Source: an uncultured Oscillospiraceae bacterium (GTDB lineage Bacteria > Bacillota > Clostridia > Oscillospirales > Oscillospiraceae). Taken from it: a stretch of 64,000 bases of DNA. Of this stretch, positions 9,132 through 19,356 are shown in pieces. The number at the start of each line of letters is the position of its first letter. The stretch's first letter is position 1. Where the stretch lies: assembly GCA_947628805.1 (NCBI GenBank), contig CANRBG010000003.1:1-64000 (forward strand), read 5' to 3'. Both the position numbers and the translations under genes were made by a program. The notes below the pieces were generated by a model. The model made no database searches, was not told where the DNA came from, and saw only the letters and a program-made list of their open reading frames with translations.

Positions 9132-11582
9132 TCAGTTCAGCGGGTCGAAGTCCGCGTACACGGCCACGCCCTTGTATCGTTTCTGGTCGTTGCTCCAAAG
9201 GAGCATCCTATCCACCGCCGAGCGGACCGCCCTGGACTCCGGACAGCTCACCGTCACCCGGTACCGCCAGGCGTTGTTCATCTTGGCCACCGGCAGGGGC
9301 GCGGGACCAAGTACCTTCGCCTCCGGTATATCCCGGACCATCCGCTCCATCCCGTCCCGGATATCCCGGCAGCAGCGCAGCACCGCCGTCTCGTCCGGCC
9401 CGGAGGCCGTCAGCACGAAAAGATCGGAAAAGGGCGGCGTGCCCAGCACCCTTCGCAGGGCGATTTCCCCCTCATAAAAGCTATCGTAATCCTGCATGGC
9501 GGCCTGGCGGATGATCTGGTTGTCCGGGGTGAAGGTCTGGATCACGGCCCGGCCGGGCTTTTCAAACCGGCCGCTGCGGCCGATGACCTGGGTGATCAGG
9601 GAAAATGTCCGCTCTCCCGCCCGGTACTCGCCGCCGTACAGGCTCTGGTCCGCGTTCAGCACGCCAACAAGGGTCACATTTTCAAAATTGAGTCCTTTCG
9701 TGACCATCTGGGTCCCCACCAGAATGGGGATCTTCTGGACCCGAAACTGCTCAAAAAGGGCCCGGTGGCTCCCCACTGGTGCCACGGCGTCCGTATCCAT
9801 GCGCAGGATCGGCGTGTGGGGAAAGAGCTCTTGAAGCTCCTCCACCACCTTCTGGGTCCCCGCGCCCACGAAGCGCAGCTTGCCCCCGCAGACGGGACAG
9901 GCCGGGTCCACCCGCTGGACATGGCCGCAGTAGTGGCACATGAGCCGGTTGCCCACGCTGTGGTAGGTCAGAGAAGCGGTGCAGTTGGGGCATTTATAGG
10001 TGTGCCCGCACTCCCCGCAGGTGACCAGCTTGCTGGCGCCCCGGCGGTTGATGAACAGAATGGACTGCTCCCCCCGGTCGATGTTGTCCGCCAGCTCCTG
10101 CCGCAGCAGCGTGGAGATGCTGGTGCCGTTGCCGGCTTTCAGCTCCCGCTTCATGTCCGCGACGCGCACCTGGGGCAGGTGCATGGCGTTGTACCGCGAC
10201 CGCAGGGAGAAAAAGCCATAGCGCCCCGTCTCGGCATGGTACCGAGAGCACACGTCCGGCGTGGCGCTGCCGAGAAGCAGCAGGGCGTTATGCCGGGCGC
10301 AGAGAAATTTCGCCACGTCCCGGGCGTGATACCTTGGGGCGGATTCGGACTTATAGGTATCCTCCTGTTCCTCGTCGATGATGACGGCCCCCAGATCGGA
10401 CACCGGCGCGAAGATGGCGCTGCGGGTGCCGATCACCACCCGAGCGTCCCCGGCGCGGATGCGCTTCCACTCGTCATACCGCTCGCCCATGGACAGGGAC
10501 GAGTGCAGCACGGCGATATTGTCCCCGAAATGAGCGGAGAATGTCTGGAGCATCTGGGGCGTAAGGGCGATCTCCGGCACCAGAAGGATAGCGGACCTGC
10601 CCCGCGCAAGCGTCTCGTGGATCAGGTGGATATAGATGGAGGTCTTGCCGCTGCCCGTGACGCCGAAAAGCAGCGCGGCATGGGGCGACTTTCCGTCCGC
10701 CAGCGCCAGGATGCCTTCAAAGGCCCGCTTCTGGTCTGTATTCAGCTCCGGCAGAGGCTGCGCTCTGCCACCGCCGTAGTCCGGCCGGCGGTAGGCGGTC
10801 TCCCGTGACAGGGTCACCAGACCCTTCTCCGCCAGGCGCTTCACCGTTTCCCGGCCCGCGCCGGTAAAATAGCAAATATCCGCCACGCTGGCCTGGCCCA
10901 TCTCTGCCAGCACCCGCAGCACGGCGGACTGGCGCACGGCCCGGTTCATCTTCTCCGCCTTGGCCATGGCCTCGGCGGCGGGGATCGCCAGCGCCGCCCG
11001 CAAAATGGTCTTGTCACCGGTCCGGCGGGACGCGCCGGCCTCGGTGCAAAGAACGCCCTTTTTCACCAGCGCCGCCAGGGCCGGTCCCGGGTTTTTCGAG
11101 CCGAATACCGCCTCGATGTCCGCCAACTCACACCGGCCGCCGTGGCCCTCCACCGCGTCCAGGACCAGGCTCTCCCCCTTCCCGGACGCCGCGGCATAGG
11201 CGGCGTCATGGTCCATCCCGTCCGCCAGACGGTAGACGGGCCACACACTGTACCACAGCCCCGCCGGGAGCATGGCCCGGACCGCGTCCATGACCGTGCA
11301 GAAAAACCGTTCCCGCATCCACAGGGCCAGCTTCAGCTGCTCCTGGCTCAGAAGCGGCTCTTCGTCCAGCACGTCCAAAATGGGCTTGATACGCTTGTCC
11401 GTCTGGCCGCCCATGGCCAGCACCACGCCCTCCCGGGGCCGGCTGCCCCCAAAGGGGACCGCCACCCGCACGCCGGGGCGGACCCGGCCCGCCAGCTTCT
11501 CCGGCACGGCGTAGGTATATGGCCGGTCCACCCAGTAGGTCACGTCGGACACGGCCACGCGGGCTGTCATGTCCCGAGTCAA
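9132..11582 (-). CDS. priA: Primosomal protein N' (replication restart helicase)
   Basis: LLFGVTGSGKTSIYI, DEEQEDTYKSE, paired zinc-binding Cys motifs, 816 aa. Confidence 0.95.
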   Translation of the reverse strand: MTRDMTARVAVSDVTYWVDRPYTYAVPEKLAGRVRPGVRVAVPFGGSRPREGVVLAMGGQTDKRIKPILDVLDEEPLLSQEQLKLALWMRERFFCTVMDAVRAMLPAGLWYSVWPVYRLADGMDHDAAYAAASGKGESLVLDAVEGHGGRCELADIEAVFGSKNPGPALAALVKKGVLCTEAGASRRTGDKTILRAALAIPAAEAMAKAEKMNRAVRQSAVLRVLAEMGQASVADICYFTGAGRETVKRLAEKGLVTLSRETAYRRPDYGGGRAQPLPELNTDQKRAFEGILALADGKSPHAALLFGVTGSGKTSIYIHLIHETLARGRSAILLVPEIALTPQMLQTFSAHFGDNIAVLHSSLSMGERYDEWKRIRAGDARVVIGTRSAIFAPVSDLGAVIIDEEQEDTYKSESAPRYHARDVAKFLCARHNALLLLGSATPDVCSRYHAETGRYGFFSLRSRYNAMHLPQVRVADMKRELKAGNGTSISTLLRQELADNIDRGEQSILFINRRGASKLVTCGECGHTYKCPNCTASLTYHSVGNRLMCHYCGHVQRVDPACPVCGGKLRFVGAGTQKVVEELQELFPHTPILRMDTDAVAPVGSHRALFEQFRVQKIPILVGTQMVTKGLNFENVTLVGVLNADQSLYGGEYRAGERTFSLITQVIGRSGRFEKPGRAVIQTFTPDNQIIRQAAMQDYDSFYEGEIALRRVLGTPPFSDLFVLTASGPDETAVLRCCRDIRDGMERMVRDIPEAKVLGPAPLPVAKMNNAWRYRVTVSCPESRAVRSAVDRMLLWSNDQKRYKGVAVYADFDPLN

Positions 11583-11583
11583 A

Positions 11584-11793
11584 TCAGGCGTCTTTGTCCT
11601 CGCCGCTGTCGACGGTGAGCTTGCCGGTATATACCTCGTCGATGGCGGCGGAGACCGGCTTTTTGGTCAGGGGCTCGCCGGAATTTTCCGCCTCGGCGGA
11701 AATGCTTCTGGCCCGCTTGGCCACCAGATTGATCAGCGCGTAACGGCTGCCGACCTTGTCCACAAGATCGGCCACAGGGGGATAGAGCATCAT
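11584..11793 (-). CDS. rpoZ: DNA-directed RNA polymerase omega subunit
   Basis: 69 aa; MLYPPVADLVDKVGSRYALINLVAKRARSI; next to gmk. Confidence 0.9.
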   Translation of the reverse strand: MMLYPPVADLVDKVGSRYALINLVAKRARSISAEAENSGEPLTKKPVSAAIDEVYTGKLTVDSGEDKDA

Positions 11794-12404
11794 ATCGATA
11801 TTACTCCTTCTTGGATAGATTTCAGTCTTTCTCCGCTCCGGCAGAGTCCGGCGGTGATGATGGCGTCCAGCTCCGCGGCGGCTGTATCGGCGTCGTCGTT
11901 AACGACGATGTAGGCGTAATTTTTGGCCTGTTCATACTCCCGCCGGGCGGTGTCCAGGCGGCTTTTGATTTTATCCTCCGGGTCGGTGCCCCGGCCCCGG
12001 AGTCGGCGCTCCAGCTCCGCCAGACTGGGCGGGCAGAGAAACACACTCACCGCGTCAGGCCGTTTTTTCAGCACCTGGGCCGCCCCCTGCACCTCGATGT
12101 CCAGCAAAACGTTATAACCGGCGTTCAGGTTTTCATCCACCGGCCCGGCGGGGGTGCCGTAGCGGTTGCCCACATACTCGGCGTGCTCCAAAAACGCGCC
12201 CTGGTCCGCCATGCGGGCAAACTGGTCCCGGCCAATGAAGTAATAGTCCTTCCCGTCCGTCTCTCCGGGGCGGGGGGCCCTGGTAGTGGCGGAGACGGAA
12301 AAGCGGATATCGTCCCGCCGCTTCAAAAGTTCGCTTATCACGGTGCTCTTGCCGGAACCGGATGGGCCCGACAGCACGATCAGGATACCTCTTTCACGCT
12401 TCAT
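11790..12404 (-). CDS. gmk: Guanylate kinase
   Basis: IVLSGPSGSGKSTVI, TTRAPRPGETDGKDYYF. Confidence 0.95.
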   Translation of the reverse strand: MKRERGILIVLSGPSGSGKSTVISELLKRRDDIRFSVSATTRAPRPGETDGKDYYFIGRDQFARMADQGAFLEHAEYVGNRYGTPAGPVDENLNAGYNVLLDIEVQGAAQVLKKRPDAVSVFLCPPSLAELERRLRGRGTDPEDKIKSRLDTARREYEQAKNYAYIVVNDDADTAAAELDAIITAGLCRSGERLKSIQEGVISI

Positions 12405-12651
12405 GTCCGCCGTCCTCCTTGTCTTGTACCCGGGCCGCCACTTCCTCCACGCCCAGGGGGCAGAGGATCACGTGGCCGCTGTCCATCACCAGAACGGTCT
12501 CGGTCTTTCGGCCATAGGTGGCGTCCACCAGCCGGCCCGCCTCCCGGGCCTGGGTCACGATCCGCTTGATGGGATTGGACTCCGGCTCCACCGCCGCCAC
12601 GATCCGCCCCGGGGCCACGAAGCTGCCAAAACCGATGCTCACAAGCTTCAT
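12394..12651 (-). CDS. remA: RemA family (DUF370) regulator
   Basis: 85 aa; IGFGSFVAPGRIVAAVEPESNPIKRI; canonical yicC-remA-gmk context. Confidence 0.88.
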   Translation of the reverse strand: MKLVSIGFGSFVAPGRIVAAVEPESNPIKRIVTQAREAGRLVDATYGRKTETVLVMDSGHVILCPLGVEEVAARVQDKEDGGHEA

Positions 12652-12661
12652 ACGGCGCGCC

Positions 12662-13540
12662 TCACTCTATGTTCTGGATCTGCTCGCGGATCTTTTCCAG
12701 CTCCGCTTTCATATCGATGACCGTCCTGGCGATCTGGCTGTCGGCGCATTTAGAGCCGGTGGTGTTGGCCTCCCGGTTCATCTCCTGCACCAGAAAGTCC
12801 AGCTTCCGGCCCACCGGCGAGCCGCCGGCCAGCAGGGTCCGAAACTGGGTGATGTGGCTTTTCAGCCGTACCGTCTCCTCATCCACCGCCACCTTGTCGG
12901 CGTAGATGGCCGCCTCCTGCAGGATGCGCCCTTCCTCCACGGCCCTGTCCGCCAGGACCTCCTGCATCCGGGTGTAGAGCTTCTCCCGGTACTCCTTCAC
13001 CGTCTCCGGCGACCGGGCCTCCACGGTACGGACCATATCCTCCAGCCCGTCCAGCTTGGCCAGGATATCCTCCTCCAGCTTACCACCCTCCCGGGCGCGC
13101 ATAAGGTCGAATCCCTCCAGGGCCTGGGCCAGGACCGCGTTGATGGCGCCCGCCACCAGGTCCCGGTCCGTGTCGGACTTTTCCGTGCTCAGCACCTCCG
13201 GGAACCGAACCAAACTCAGGGCTGAGATGTCTCCGTCCAGATCGTACTTCTCCGCCGTGTCCCGCACAGCCTTCAAATAGGCCGCCGCCAGGTTGTCGTT
13301 TACACGGATCACGGCCTCCTCCGCCTGGGAGGTATCCACCGTGATGAATACGTCCACCTTGCCCCGGCTGATCTTCGACCCCACCGCCGCACGCACGGCT
13401 TCCTCGGCGAACAGGCAGCTCTTCGGCAGGCGGACGGATACGTCCAGAAAGCGGTTATTGACGCTTTTCAGTTCCGCCGTCACGGCGATGGCGTTCACCT
13501 CGCCCTTGGCCCCGCCGTAGCCGGTCATGCTTTTGATCAT
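12662..13540 (-). CDS. YicC/YloC family endoribonuclease
   Basis: MIKSMTGYGGAKGE start and LDFLVQEMNREANTTGSK. Confidence 0.93.
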   Translation of the reverse strand: MIKSMTGYGGAKGEVNAIAVTAELKSVNNRFLDVSVRLPKSCLFAEEAVRAAVGSKISRGKVDVFITVDTSQAEEAVIRVNDNLAAAYLKAVRDTAEKYDLDGDISALSLVRFPEVLSTEKSDTDRDLVAGAINAVLAQALEGFDLMRAREGGKLEEDILAKLDGLEDMVRTVEARSPETVKEYREKLYTRMQEVLADRAVEEGRILQEAAIYADKVAVDEETVRLKSHITQFRTLLAGGSPVGRKLDFLVQEMNREANTTGSKCADSQIARTVIDMKAELEKIREQIQNIE

Positions 13541-14040
13541 TGAAAGTACCTCGAAAGCTTTACTAAGTAATACCGTATGAGGGACGAATAGGCCCGGTCA
13601 TACAGGAAAAACACCGCCGCCCCCAGCGGGTAGAGAACGAACCAGGAGAGCTCCTTACCCGTGAAGGTAAAAAGCGCCCTGGCCAGCGCCCAGTAGATAG
13701 CGAAAGCGAAGGTGTACAGCGCGAGCTTGCAGGCCCAGCACCCGGCCACGCTGTGGATGCGCTCGAAAAGGCTCTTGGCGATGGGATAAAACCCAAAAAA
13801 GGCGGTATACATGATGGCCGCCGCTCCCGGATACAGCAGCGCGCCCAGAAGCGCCGTCACCGCAAACAGACCCACGGACCACTTCACGCCGTAGCACATC
13901 AGCGTTATGCACACCGGCAGACTGGATACTGCCACCAGAGCCAGCCGCCCCGCCGGCAGCACCGACGCCAGAAGCAGCAGCGCCACGCCGATGGCGGCGA
14001 GGATGGCCAGCCTTGCCAGCCGCTTCACAGAATCGTTCAT
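13537..14040 (-). CDS. Polytopic integral membrane protein, unknown function
   Basis: 167 aa, several hydrophobic helices; 4-nt overlap with the downstream yicC-family CDS. Confidence 0.65.
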   Translation of the reverse strand: MNDSVKRLARLAILAAIGVALLLLASVLPAGRLALVAVSSLPVCITLMCYGVKWSVGLFAVTALLGALLYPGAAAIMYTAFFGFYPIAKSLFERIHSVAGCWACKLALYTFAFAIYWALARALFTFTGKELSWFVLYPLGAAVFFLYDRAYSSLIRYYLVKLSRYFQ

Positions 14041-14041
14041 C

Positions 14042-14686
14042 TCACCGGCAGCCTATACAGGGGATCAGGTTGCCCCCAACCATCTCGCAGCAGCAGTCCG
14101 CGCAGATCAGGTTCTGGCACAGGTTGCAGGCCGCGTCGCCGCCCATCATATCCATCCCGGAAGCGGGCCGGTACGCCTGGCCGCCCTGGTTCATATACTG
14201 GACCGCGTTGCGGTACTCCACGTTCCCCGGCTCCATGGTGGCGGCCGTACGGAAAAGCTGGCTCGCCTGGTCCATCCAGCCCCGCCGCCAGTAGACGCTG
14301 CCCATGAGATAATACCACTCCGCGTCATGGTCGGAGATGGCGTTCAGCATGGACTCCGCCTGGGCCAGGTTATTGGCGTTGATCAGGTTGCGGATCTGCA
14401 CATACTGGGCGTTGGAGCCCGTATACTGCCGCTGGCCCGCTCCCTGGCTCTGGTAGGCACCGCCGCCGTAGCTGTAGGACTGTCCGCCACCGCCCTGCTC
14501 TCGGCTCTTGGTAATGGCGTCGTATGCCTCGTTGATCTCCTTCATCTTCTCCGAGGCCAGGTCCGCCAAGGGGTTGTCGTGATAGTTGTCGGGATGGTAC
14601 TTTCTCGCCAAGTCGCGATAAGCCCGCTTCACCTCCTCGTCGCTTGCCGACGGGGATACGCCCAGGACGCTGTAAGGATCGTTCAT
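14042..14686 (-). CDS. J-domain (DnaJ-like) protein with Cys-rich C-terminus
   Basis: J-domain with HPD ([14 protein letters not shown]); C-terminal [28 protein letters not shown]. Confidence 0.85.
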   Translation of the reverse strand: MNDPYSVLGVSPSASDEEVKRAYRDLARKYHPDNYHDNPLADLASEKMKEINEAYDAITKSREQGGGGQSYSYGGGAYQSQGAGQRQYTGSNAQYVQIRNLINANNLAQAESMLNAISDHDAEWYYLMGSVYWRRGWMDQASQLFRTAATMEPGNVEYRNAVQYMNQGGQAYRPASGMDMMGGDAACNLCQNLICADCCCEMVGGNLIPCIGCR

Positions 14687-15570
14687 AGACTGCTCCGTTC
14701 TCTGTGTAGTTTTGCCCCGGCGTTCCAGGTACCGGCGAATACCGCCTGTGTCGCCGCCGGAATGCCAAGGTAGATGATGTTGGTCAGTATGCCGGAATAG
14801 GGGTTGTCCCCCAGCAGGGCAAAGGCGCCGGAGATGGCGTTGTGGGAAAGCTGCATCCCGGCCCGCAGGGTCCGTTCATCCTCGGCGGTGAGTCTGCCGT
14901 CCGCCGGCTGGAAGCGGTAACGCAGAGGATTGTAGCTGTCGGAGGCGATATCCTCCGAAAGGTCGTCCACCGCGTCCAGGATGTAGATGATGCGGCCCAG
15001 GTGGTATAAAAGCTCCCCTGTGATCCGCCGCCGGTCCTCTGTGGGCTCCCCGCCGCCGATGGATCGCAGTATGGAGGCAAACTTGTCCGCCGCCTGATCC
15101 AGGCTGGCGCAGCGCGCCTCCTCCAATGCCTGCAGCTGTCTGAGGTTATCCTCCACCGCCCCGGCGAAGTCCGACCGGCGGGCCGCCGCTTTCCGGTACG
15201 CGCCCCGCAGGGCACGGCAGGCTATCTTATAGCCCAGCGCCTTGGCGCCATGCCCGTCCTGTGCCCCGTCCGCCAGCTTCCACCAGCCCAGCACCACGGT
15301 CATGTCCGCCGCGGTCCGCAGGCTTTCACAGGACTCCAGGCATACCGTTGGCCGGATCGGGTGGGCCGCGCACCGCCGGGGACAGGTCTCCGCCGGCTCC
15401 GGGCCCGCCAGGAGCATAGCCAGAAAGGTGAAGTCATAATTGACCAAAAACCGGCTCAAAAAGCCGTACCGCCGGGCCAGCTCGTGGCACAGCCCGCAGT
15501 ATACGCCGCGAAAGCGCTCAAATTCCGCCACCTTCAGTTCGCCCTTCACCGGGCGGACATAGCCGTACAT
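14683..15570 (-). CDS. DUF5685 family protein
   Basis: [31 protein letters not shown] start; Cys-rich N-terminal half. Confidence 0.7.
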   Translation of the reverse strand: MYGYVRPVKGELKVAEFERFRGVYCGLCHELARRYGFLSRFLVNYDFTFLAMLLAGPEPAETCPRRCAAHPIRPTVCLESCESLRTAADMTVVLGWWKLADGAQDGHGAKALGYKIACRALRGAYRKAAARRSDFAGAVEDNLRQLQALEEARCASLDQAADKFASILRSIGGGEPTEDRRRITGELLYHLGRIIYILDAVDDLSEDIASDSYNPLRYRFQPADGRLTAEDERTLRAGMQLSHNAISGAFALLGDNPYSGILTNIIYLGIPAATQAVFAGTWNAGAKLHRERSSL

Positions 15571-15971
15571 CAGTTTTTGATGCTGGTGACGGTGTACTCG
15601 ATCTTCTTATGCCGCCGGCCGGCAATGGTGATGATAGCCACGCCCACGAGCAGACTGATGAAGCTGGTCAAAATGCACTCCATCTGGTTCAGCCGCAGCA
15701 GCGCGCCCAGGCCGTAGCCCAGAAACAGCATCGCCACCGGCACCAGATAGATGAGCACAGCAGCCTGCATGATAACGCCGGTCTCGCTCTCGATGGTGAC
15801 CCGGTCGCCGGGCTTGGCCAGGACCTTATTCACCGCCTCCACAAATATCTGCTTGCCGTAGACGCACTCGCCGCATCCCGAGCAGTGCCCGCCGCAGGCG
15901 GTGCCCCGCTCCACAGCGACCTGGGCGACGCCGTCTGAAAGAAGCTTCGTGACTGTTCCCGTCTGTTTCAT
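15570..15971 (-). CDS. RseC/MucC (SoxR-reducing system) family protein
   Basis: 133 aa; CGGHCSGCGEC cluster followed by two TM helices. Confidence 0.75.
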   Translation of the reverse strand: MKQTGTVTKLLSDGVAQVAVERGTACGGHCSGCGECVYGKQIFVEAVNKVLAKPGDRVTIESETGVIMQAAVLIYLVPVAMLFLGYGLGALLRLNQMECILTSFISLLVGVAIITIAGRRHKKIEYTVTSIKN

Positions 15972-17236
15972 TTTTCCTCCTCCAGCTGCACATACACCGG
16001 GTAGGAGCCAACCGCTCCCGCGTCCTCATGGCCGTCCACATAGACGGTGGTGGAAACCCTGGACCGGCCCGGCGCGGCGCCGGTCAGGTCCGCCACGACC
16101 CGTATGTTGTTGGCGTTGATCTTCGGCAGCACATCCGCCGGCGCCCGGACCGTGACCACCTTGTTCAGATCCAGGATGCTGGCCTCGTAACCTTCCGGCA
16201 CGTTGACCGCGCTCAGGTTGGTCACGATGAACATATCGGACGCCAGCCCCACGAACTCCAGACTCACGGTGGCCGTCGTCTCGCCGGACAGGCACTCCAC
16301 GCCGTTGGGCAGCACGATGTTGTAGGTGGTCTCCGGGAACGACAGGTAATCGGCCAGGTTGATGTTGGCCAGGGATATGCTGTTGAGCCCGTCCAGAGTG
16401 GCGGCGTCGCCGGCCACGGTCACGGTCTGGGGCTCGATATGTTTGAACACGTTGGTCTCAGCCGTGGCGCCGCCGCCGTCCAGCAGCGTCACGTCCAGGG
16501 CCACTTCCTTGATGGCGCTCACCGGCACGGTGACGGAAACCGTATCCGTATCCGCCGTCACATCGGTGAATTCCAGGGTCCCGCCGTCCTCATCCAGGAG
16601 CGTGTAGTTGCCTGTAGCGGAGAACGTGGCGTTCACATCGTCCCGGGCTACGTTCACCTGTACGGCGGCGATCTGCTCCAGCTCCTCCTCCGGACCGGTG
16701 AAGGTAACGCTGGCGGGATCAAAGACCATCTCCGTGCTGTCGATCATGTACCCCTCTACCGTCGTGCCCTCAAACACGCCTGTCACCGGTATGCTGGTGG
16801 TGGAGAGCTTGCTGATCTGCAGACCGATGGTGGACGGGCTCTTGGCCGCCTCCTGGATGGCGGACTGGTTCACCGTGGTGGGATAGGACAGGCTGTAGCT
16901 CATGGTCCGATAGCCCGCCATGGTCACGTTGGACAGGTTCACCACCGCCTTGATATCGTCGCTGGTCAGGCGGGTGATATCCCGGCGGGTCCCCCGCAGC
17001 GTCACATTCACGGTGTTCACGTCCTGATTGGAGACCACCAGGCTCTGGGTGTCACGCATGGCGTCCTGGCCCATGAAGGTGACCTCCACACCGTAAAACA
17101 CCCGGGTCTGGGTGATGCCATAGTTCGACGTATAGTATGTCCAGATAACCAGCGCCGCACACAGGCTGACCACGGCCCAGAACAGCCGGTTGTCCCGCAG
17201 TCTGCCTATCAATCCGATATCGCTTTTATTGCGCAT
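15968..17236 (-). CDS. cdaR: YbbR-domain protein, CdaA regulator
   Basis: N-terminal TM plus repeated YbbR-type domains; overlaps cdaA. Confidence 0.88.
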   Translation of the reverse strand: MRNKSDIGLIGRLRDNRLFWAVVSLCAALVIWTYYTSNYGITQTRVFYGVEVTFMGQDAMRDTQSLVVSNQDVNTVNVTLRGTRRDITRLTSDDIKAVVNLSNVTMAGYRTMSYSLSYPTTVNQSAIQEAAKSPSTIGLQISKLSTTSIPVTGVFEGTTVEGYMIDSTEMVFDPASVTFTGPEEELEQIAAVQVNVARDDVNATFSATGNYTLLDEDGGTLEFTDVTADTDTVSVTVPVSAIKEVALDVTLLDGGGATAETNVFKHIEPQTVTVAGDAATLDGLNSISLANINLADYLSFPETTYNIVLPNGVECLSGETTATVSLEFVGLASDMFIVTNLSAVNVPEGYEASILDLNKVVTVRAPADVLPKINANNIRVVADLTGAAPGRSRVSTTVYVDGHEDAGAVGSYPVYVQLEEEK

Positions 17237-18089
17237 TTTCTTTCCCCTTTGTACGGTTGAAAAGGCCCTTCAGCTTCCCGCCGCCCGGCTCCTCCGCCGG
17301 CAGGAGCTCCCGCTGCAGCAGGTCCTCGAAGGTATCTCTCGTGAGGTGCCGCTTCAAAAGGCCATCCTGGGCCACGCTGATGCCGCCGGTCTCCTCCGAG
17401 ACGATCACCACCAGCGCGTCGGACCGCTCGCTCATGCCGATGCCCGCCCGGTGGCGCATGCCCAGATCCCGGCTCAGATTGGCGTTCTCGCTCAGCGGCA
17501 GCATGCAGCCGGCCGCGGCAAGCCTGCCGTCCTTGATGATCACCGCGCCGTCGTGCAGCGGCGAGTTATGGAAAAAGATATTCTTTAAAAGCTCCGCCGT
17601 CACCACTCCGTCCACCGTGGTGCCGGAGGCCATGGGCTCGTTCAGACGGTTGTTCCGCTCGAACACGATCAGCGCGCCGGTCCGGCTCTTGGACATGTCC
17701 TCGCAGGCGTAGACCGTCTGCCGGATGGTCTTTTCCATGAACGGACCACCCGCGTCTCTGCCCAGAAAGGAAAACAGCTTGTAGGACCCCACGCGCTCCA
17801 AGGCCCGGCGTATTTCCGGCTGGAACAGTACGATCACCGCCAACACGCCTATCTCAAAGACCTGCCGCAGCAGAAAGCTGGTCACGGTCAGATGCAGCAT
17901 GGAGGACACACCCAGCGCCAGCAGCAGAAGCAGGATACCCTGGGCAAAGCGGACGGCGTTGGTGCGCCGGATAAAGGAAATCACCGCGTACACTGCCGCC
18001 GCCACGATCAGCACGTCCAGCACATCCGACCAGCCCATGGAGAAAATGAGCCGCAGCGAGTCCTCTAAATTCGTCATAAAATTACTCAT
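17226..18089 (-). CDS. cdaA: Diadenylate cyclase CdaA
   Basis: DAC motifs DGAVI and GMRHRAGIGMSE; N-terminal TM helices. Start at ATG 18089 (MSNFMTNLED) preferred over the track start. Confidence 0.93.
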   Translation of the reverse strand: MSNFMTNLEDSLRLIFSMGWSDVLDVLIVAAAVYAVISFIRRTNAVRFAQGILLLLLALGVSSMLHLTVTSFLLRQVFEIGVLAVIVLFQPEIRRALERVGSYKLFSFLGRDAGGPFMEKTIRQTVYACEDMSKSRTGALIVFERNNRLNEPMASGTTVDGVVTAELLKNIFFHNSPLHDGAVIIKDGRLAAAGCMLPLSENANLSRDLGMRHRAGIGMSERSDALVVIVSEETGGISVAQDGLLKRHLTRDTFEDLLQRELLPAEEPGGGKLKGLFNRTKGKENAQ

Positions 18090-18147
18090 AATCAACACAC
18101 CGTCACAGCTGATCTCAGATAGATCCGCACTCTTTGTCAACTTTGTA

Positions 18148-18176
18148 TTATATAACAAAACTTGGCCGTTGGCAAC
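18148..18176 (-). promoter_or_regulatory. sigma-A-type promoter for cdaA (TTGCCA-N17-TATAAT)
   Basis: -10 at 18148..18153, -35 at 18171..18176, 17-nt spacer. Confidence 0.75.
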
Positions 18177-18185
18177 CACCGGCTG

Positions 18186-18228
18186 CATAAAAATAAACAT
18201 CTCCGCCGGACCCAAGTCCGGCGGAGAC
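18186..18228 (-). terminator. Rho-independent terminator after the cysteine desulfurase-like gene
   Basis: TCTCCGCCGGA-N6-TCCGGCGGAGA followed on the minus strand by GTTTATTTTTA. Confidence 0.8.
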
Positions 18229-18237
18229 ACCGCCGCT

Positions 18238-19356
18238 TTACGCCAGGATATCCCCTACCGCCTCCGCCGCAGCCGCCACCTCCTGAAAGGTATTGAATGG
18301 CGAGAAGCTGAAGCGTACCGTGCCGCTGTCCAGGGTGCCAGCGGTGGCGTGGGCCAAAGGCGCGCAGTGCAGTCCCGCCCGCACGGCGACGCCCCGTTCG
18401 GCAAGGGCCGCCGCCGCGTCCTCGCAGTCCAGCCCTTTCAGCTGTACGGACAGGACCCCCGACTGGCGGGACGGGTCCTGGGCCTTGAACTGCCTGACCC
18501 CGTCCAGACGGGACAGCCTCTGTGAAAAATCATCCAGAAGCTCCCGCTCGTGGTCCAAAACAGCGGCGCAGGTCTTTCCTTGCAGCCATTGCACGCCGGC
18601 CAGCAGCCCCGCGATACCGGGCACGTTATGGGTGCCCGGCTCCAGCCGGTCCGGCAGAAAGGCGGGCATCTCCGGCTGCTGGCTCACGGAGCCGGTGCCC
18701 CCATAAAACAGCGGCTCCACATCCGCATCCCGGCAAAGCAGCACGCCGGTCCCCTGAGGACCCATGAGCCCCTTGTGTCCCGGCATGGCCGCAAAGGCGC
18801 AGCCCAGCTTTTCAAAGTCCAGTCCCACGCTGCCGGCGGCCTGGGAGGCGTCCACGATCAGCGGCACGCCCGCCTCCCGGCACAGGGCGGCGATGTCCTC
18901 CACCGGCAGGATATAGCCGAACACGTTGGATACCTGGCAGCACACCGCCGCTTTCGCCCCCGGCAGGGCCTTTCGGAATGCCGCCACAGCGGCCTCCGGC
19001 CCGAACAGCGGCGACGCGGCCACACGGATGTCCGCGCCGATCCCATTCAGCGGCCTCCACACGGCGTTGTGTTCATAGCCGGATATGACCACCTTGTCTC
19101 CCGGCTTCACAAGACTTCTGATGGCGATATTGAGTCCGTGGGTCGCGCTGGAGGTGAAGATCACCTGCTCCAGCTCCCGTACGCAGAAAAGGTCCGCCAG
19201 AGCCACCCGGCAGTCCAGCAGCGTGTCGGCGGCCAGCATGGCGCTTTCATACCCGCCCCGGCCCGGGCTGGACATGGTCCGCATGGCCTCGGAGACGGCG
19301 TACCGGATCGCCGCGGGCTTTTGCAGGGTGGTGGCCGCGCTGTCCAGATAGATCAT
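18238..19356 (-). CDS. Cysteine desulfurase family aminotransferase class V protein
   Basis: MIYLDSAATTLQKPAA start, GHKGLMGPQGTG PLP-lysine region. Confidence 0.88.
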   Translation of the reverse strand: MIYLDSAATTLQKPAAIRYAVSEAMRTMSSPGRGGYESAMLAADTLLDCRVALADLFCVRELEQVIFTSSATHGLNIAIRSLVKPGDKVVISGYEHNAVWRPLNGIGADIRVAASPLFGPEAAVAAFRKALPGAKAAVCCQVSNVFGYILPVEDIAALCREAGVPLIVDASQAAGSVGLDFEKLGCAFAAMPGHKGLMGPQGTGVLLCRDADVEPLFYGGTGSVSQQPEMPAFLPDRLEPGTHNVPGIAGLLAGVQWLQGKTCAAVLDHERELLDDFSQRLSRLDGVRQFKAQDPSRQSGVLSVQLKGLDCEDAAAALAERGVAVRAGLHCAPLAHATAGTLDSGTVRFSFSPFNTFQEVAAAAEAVGDILA

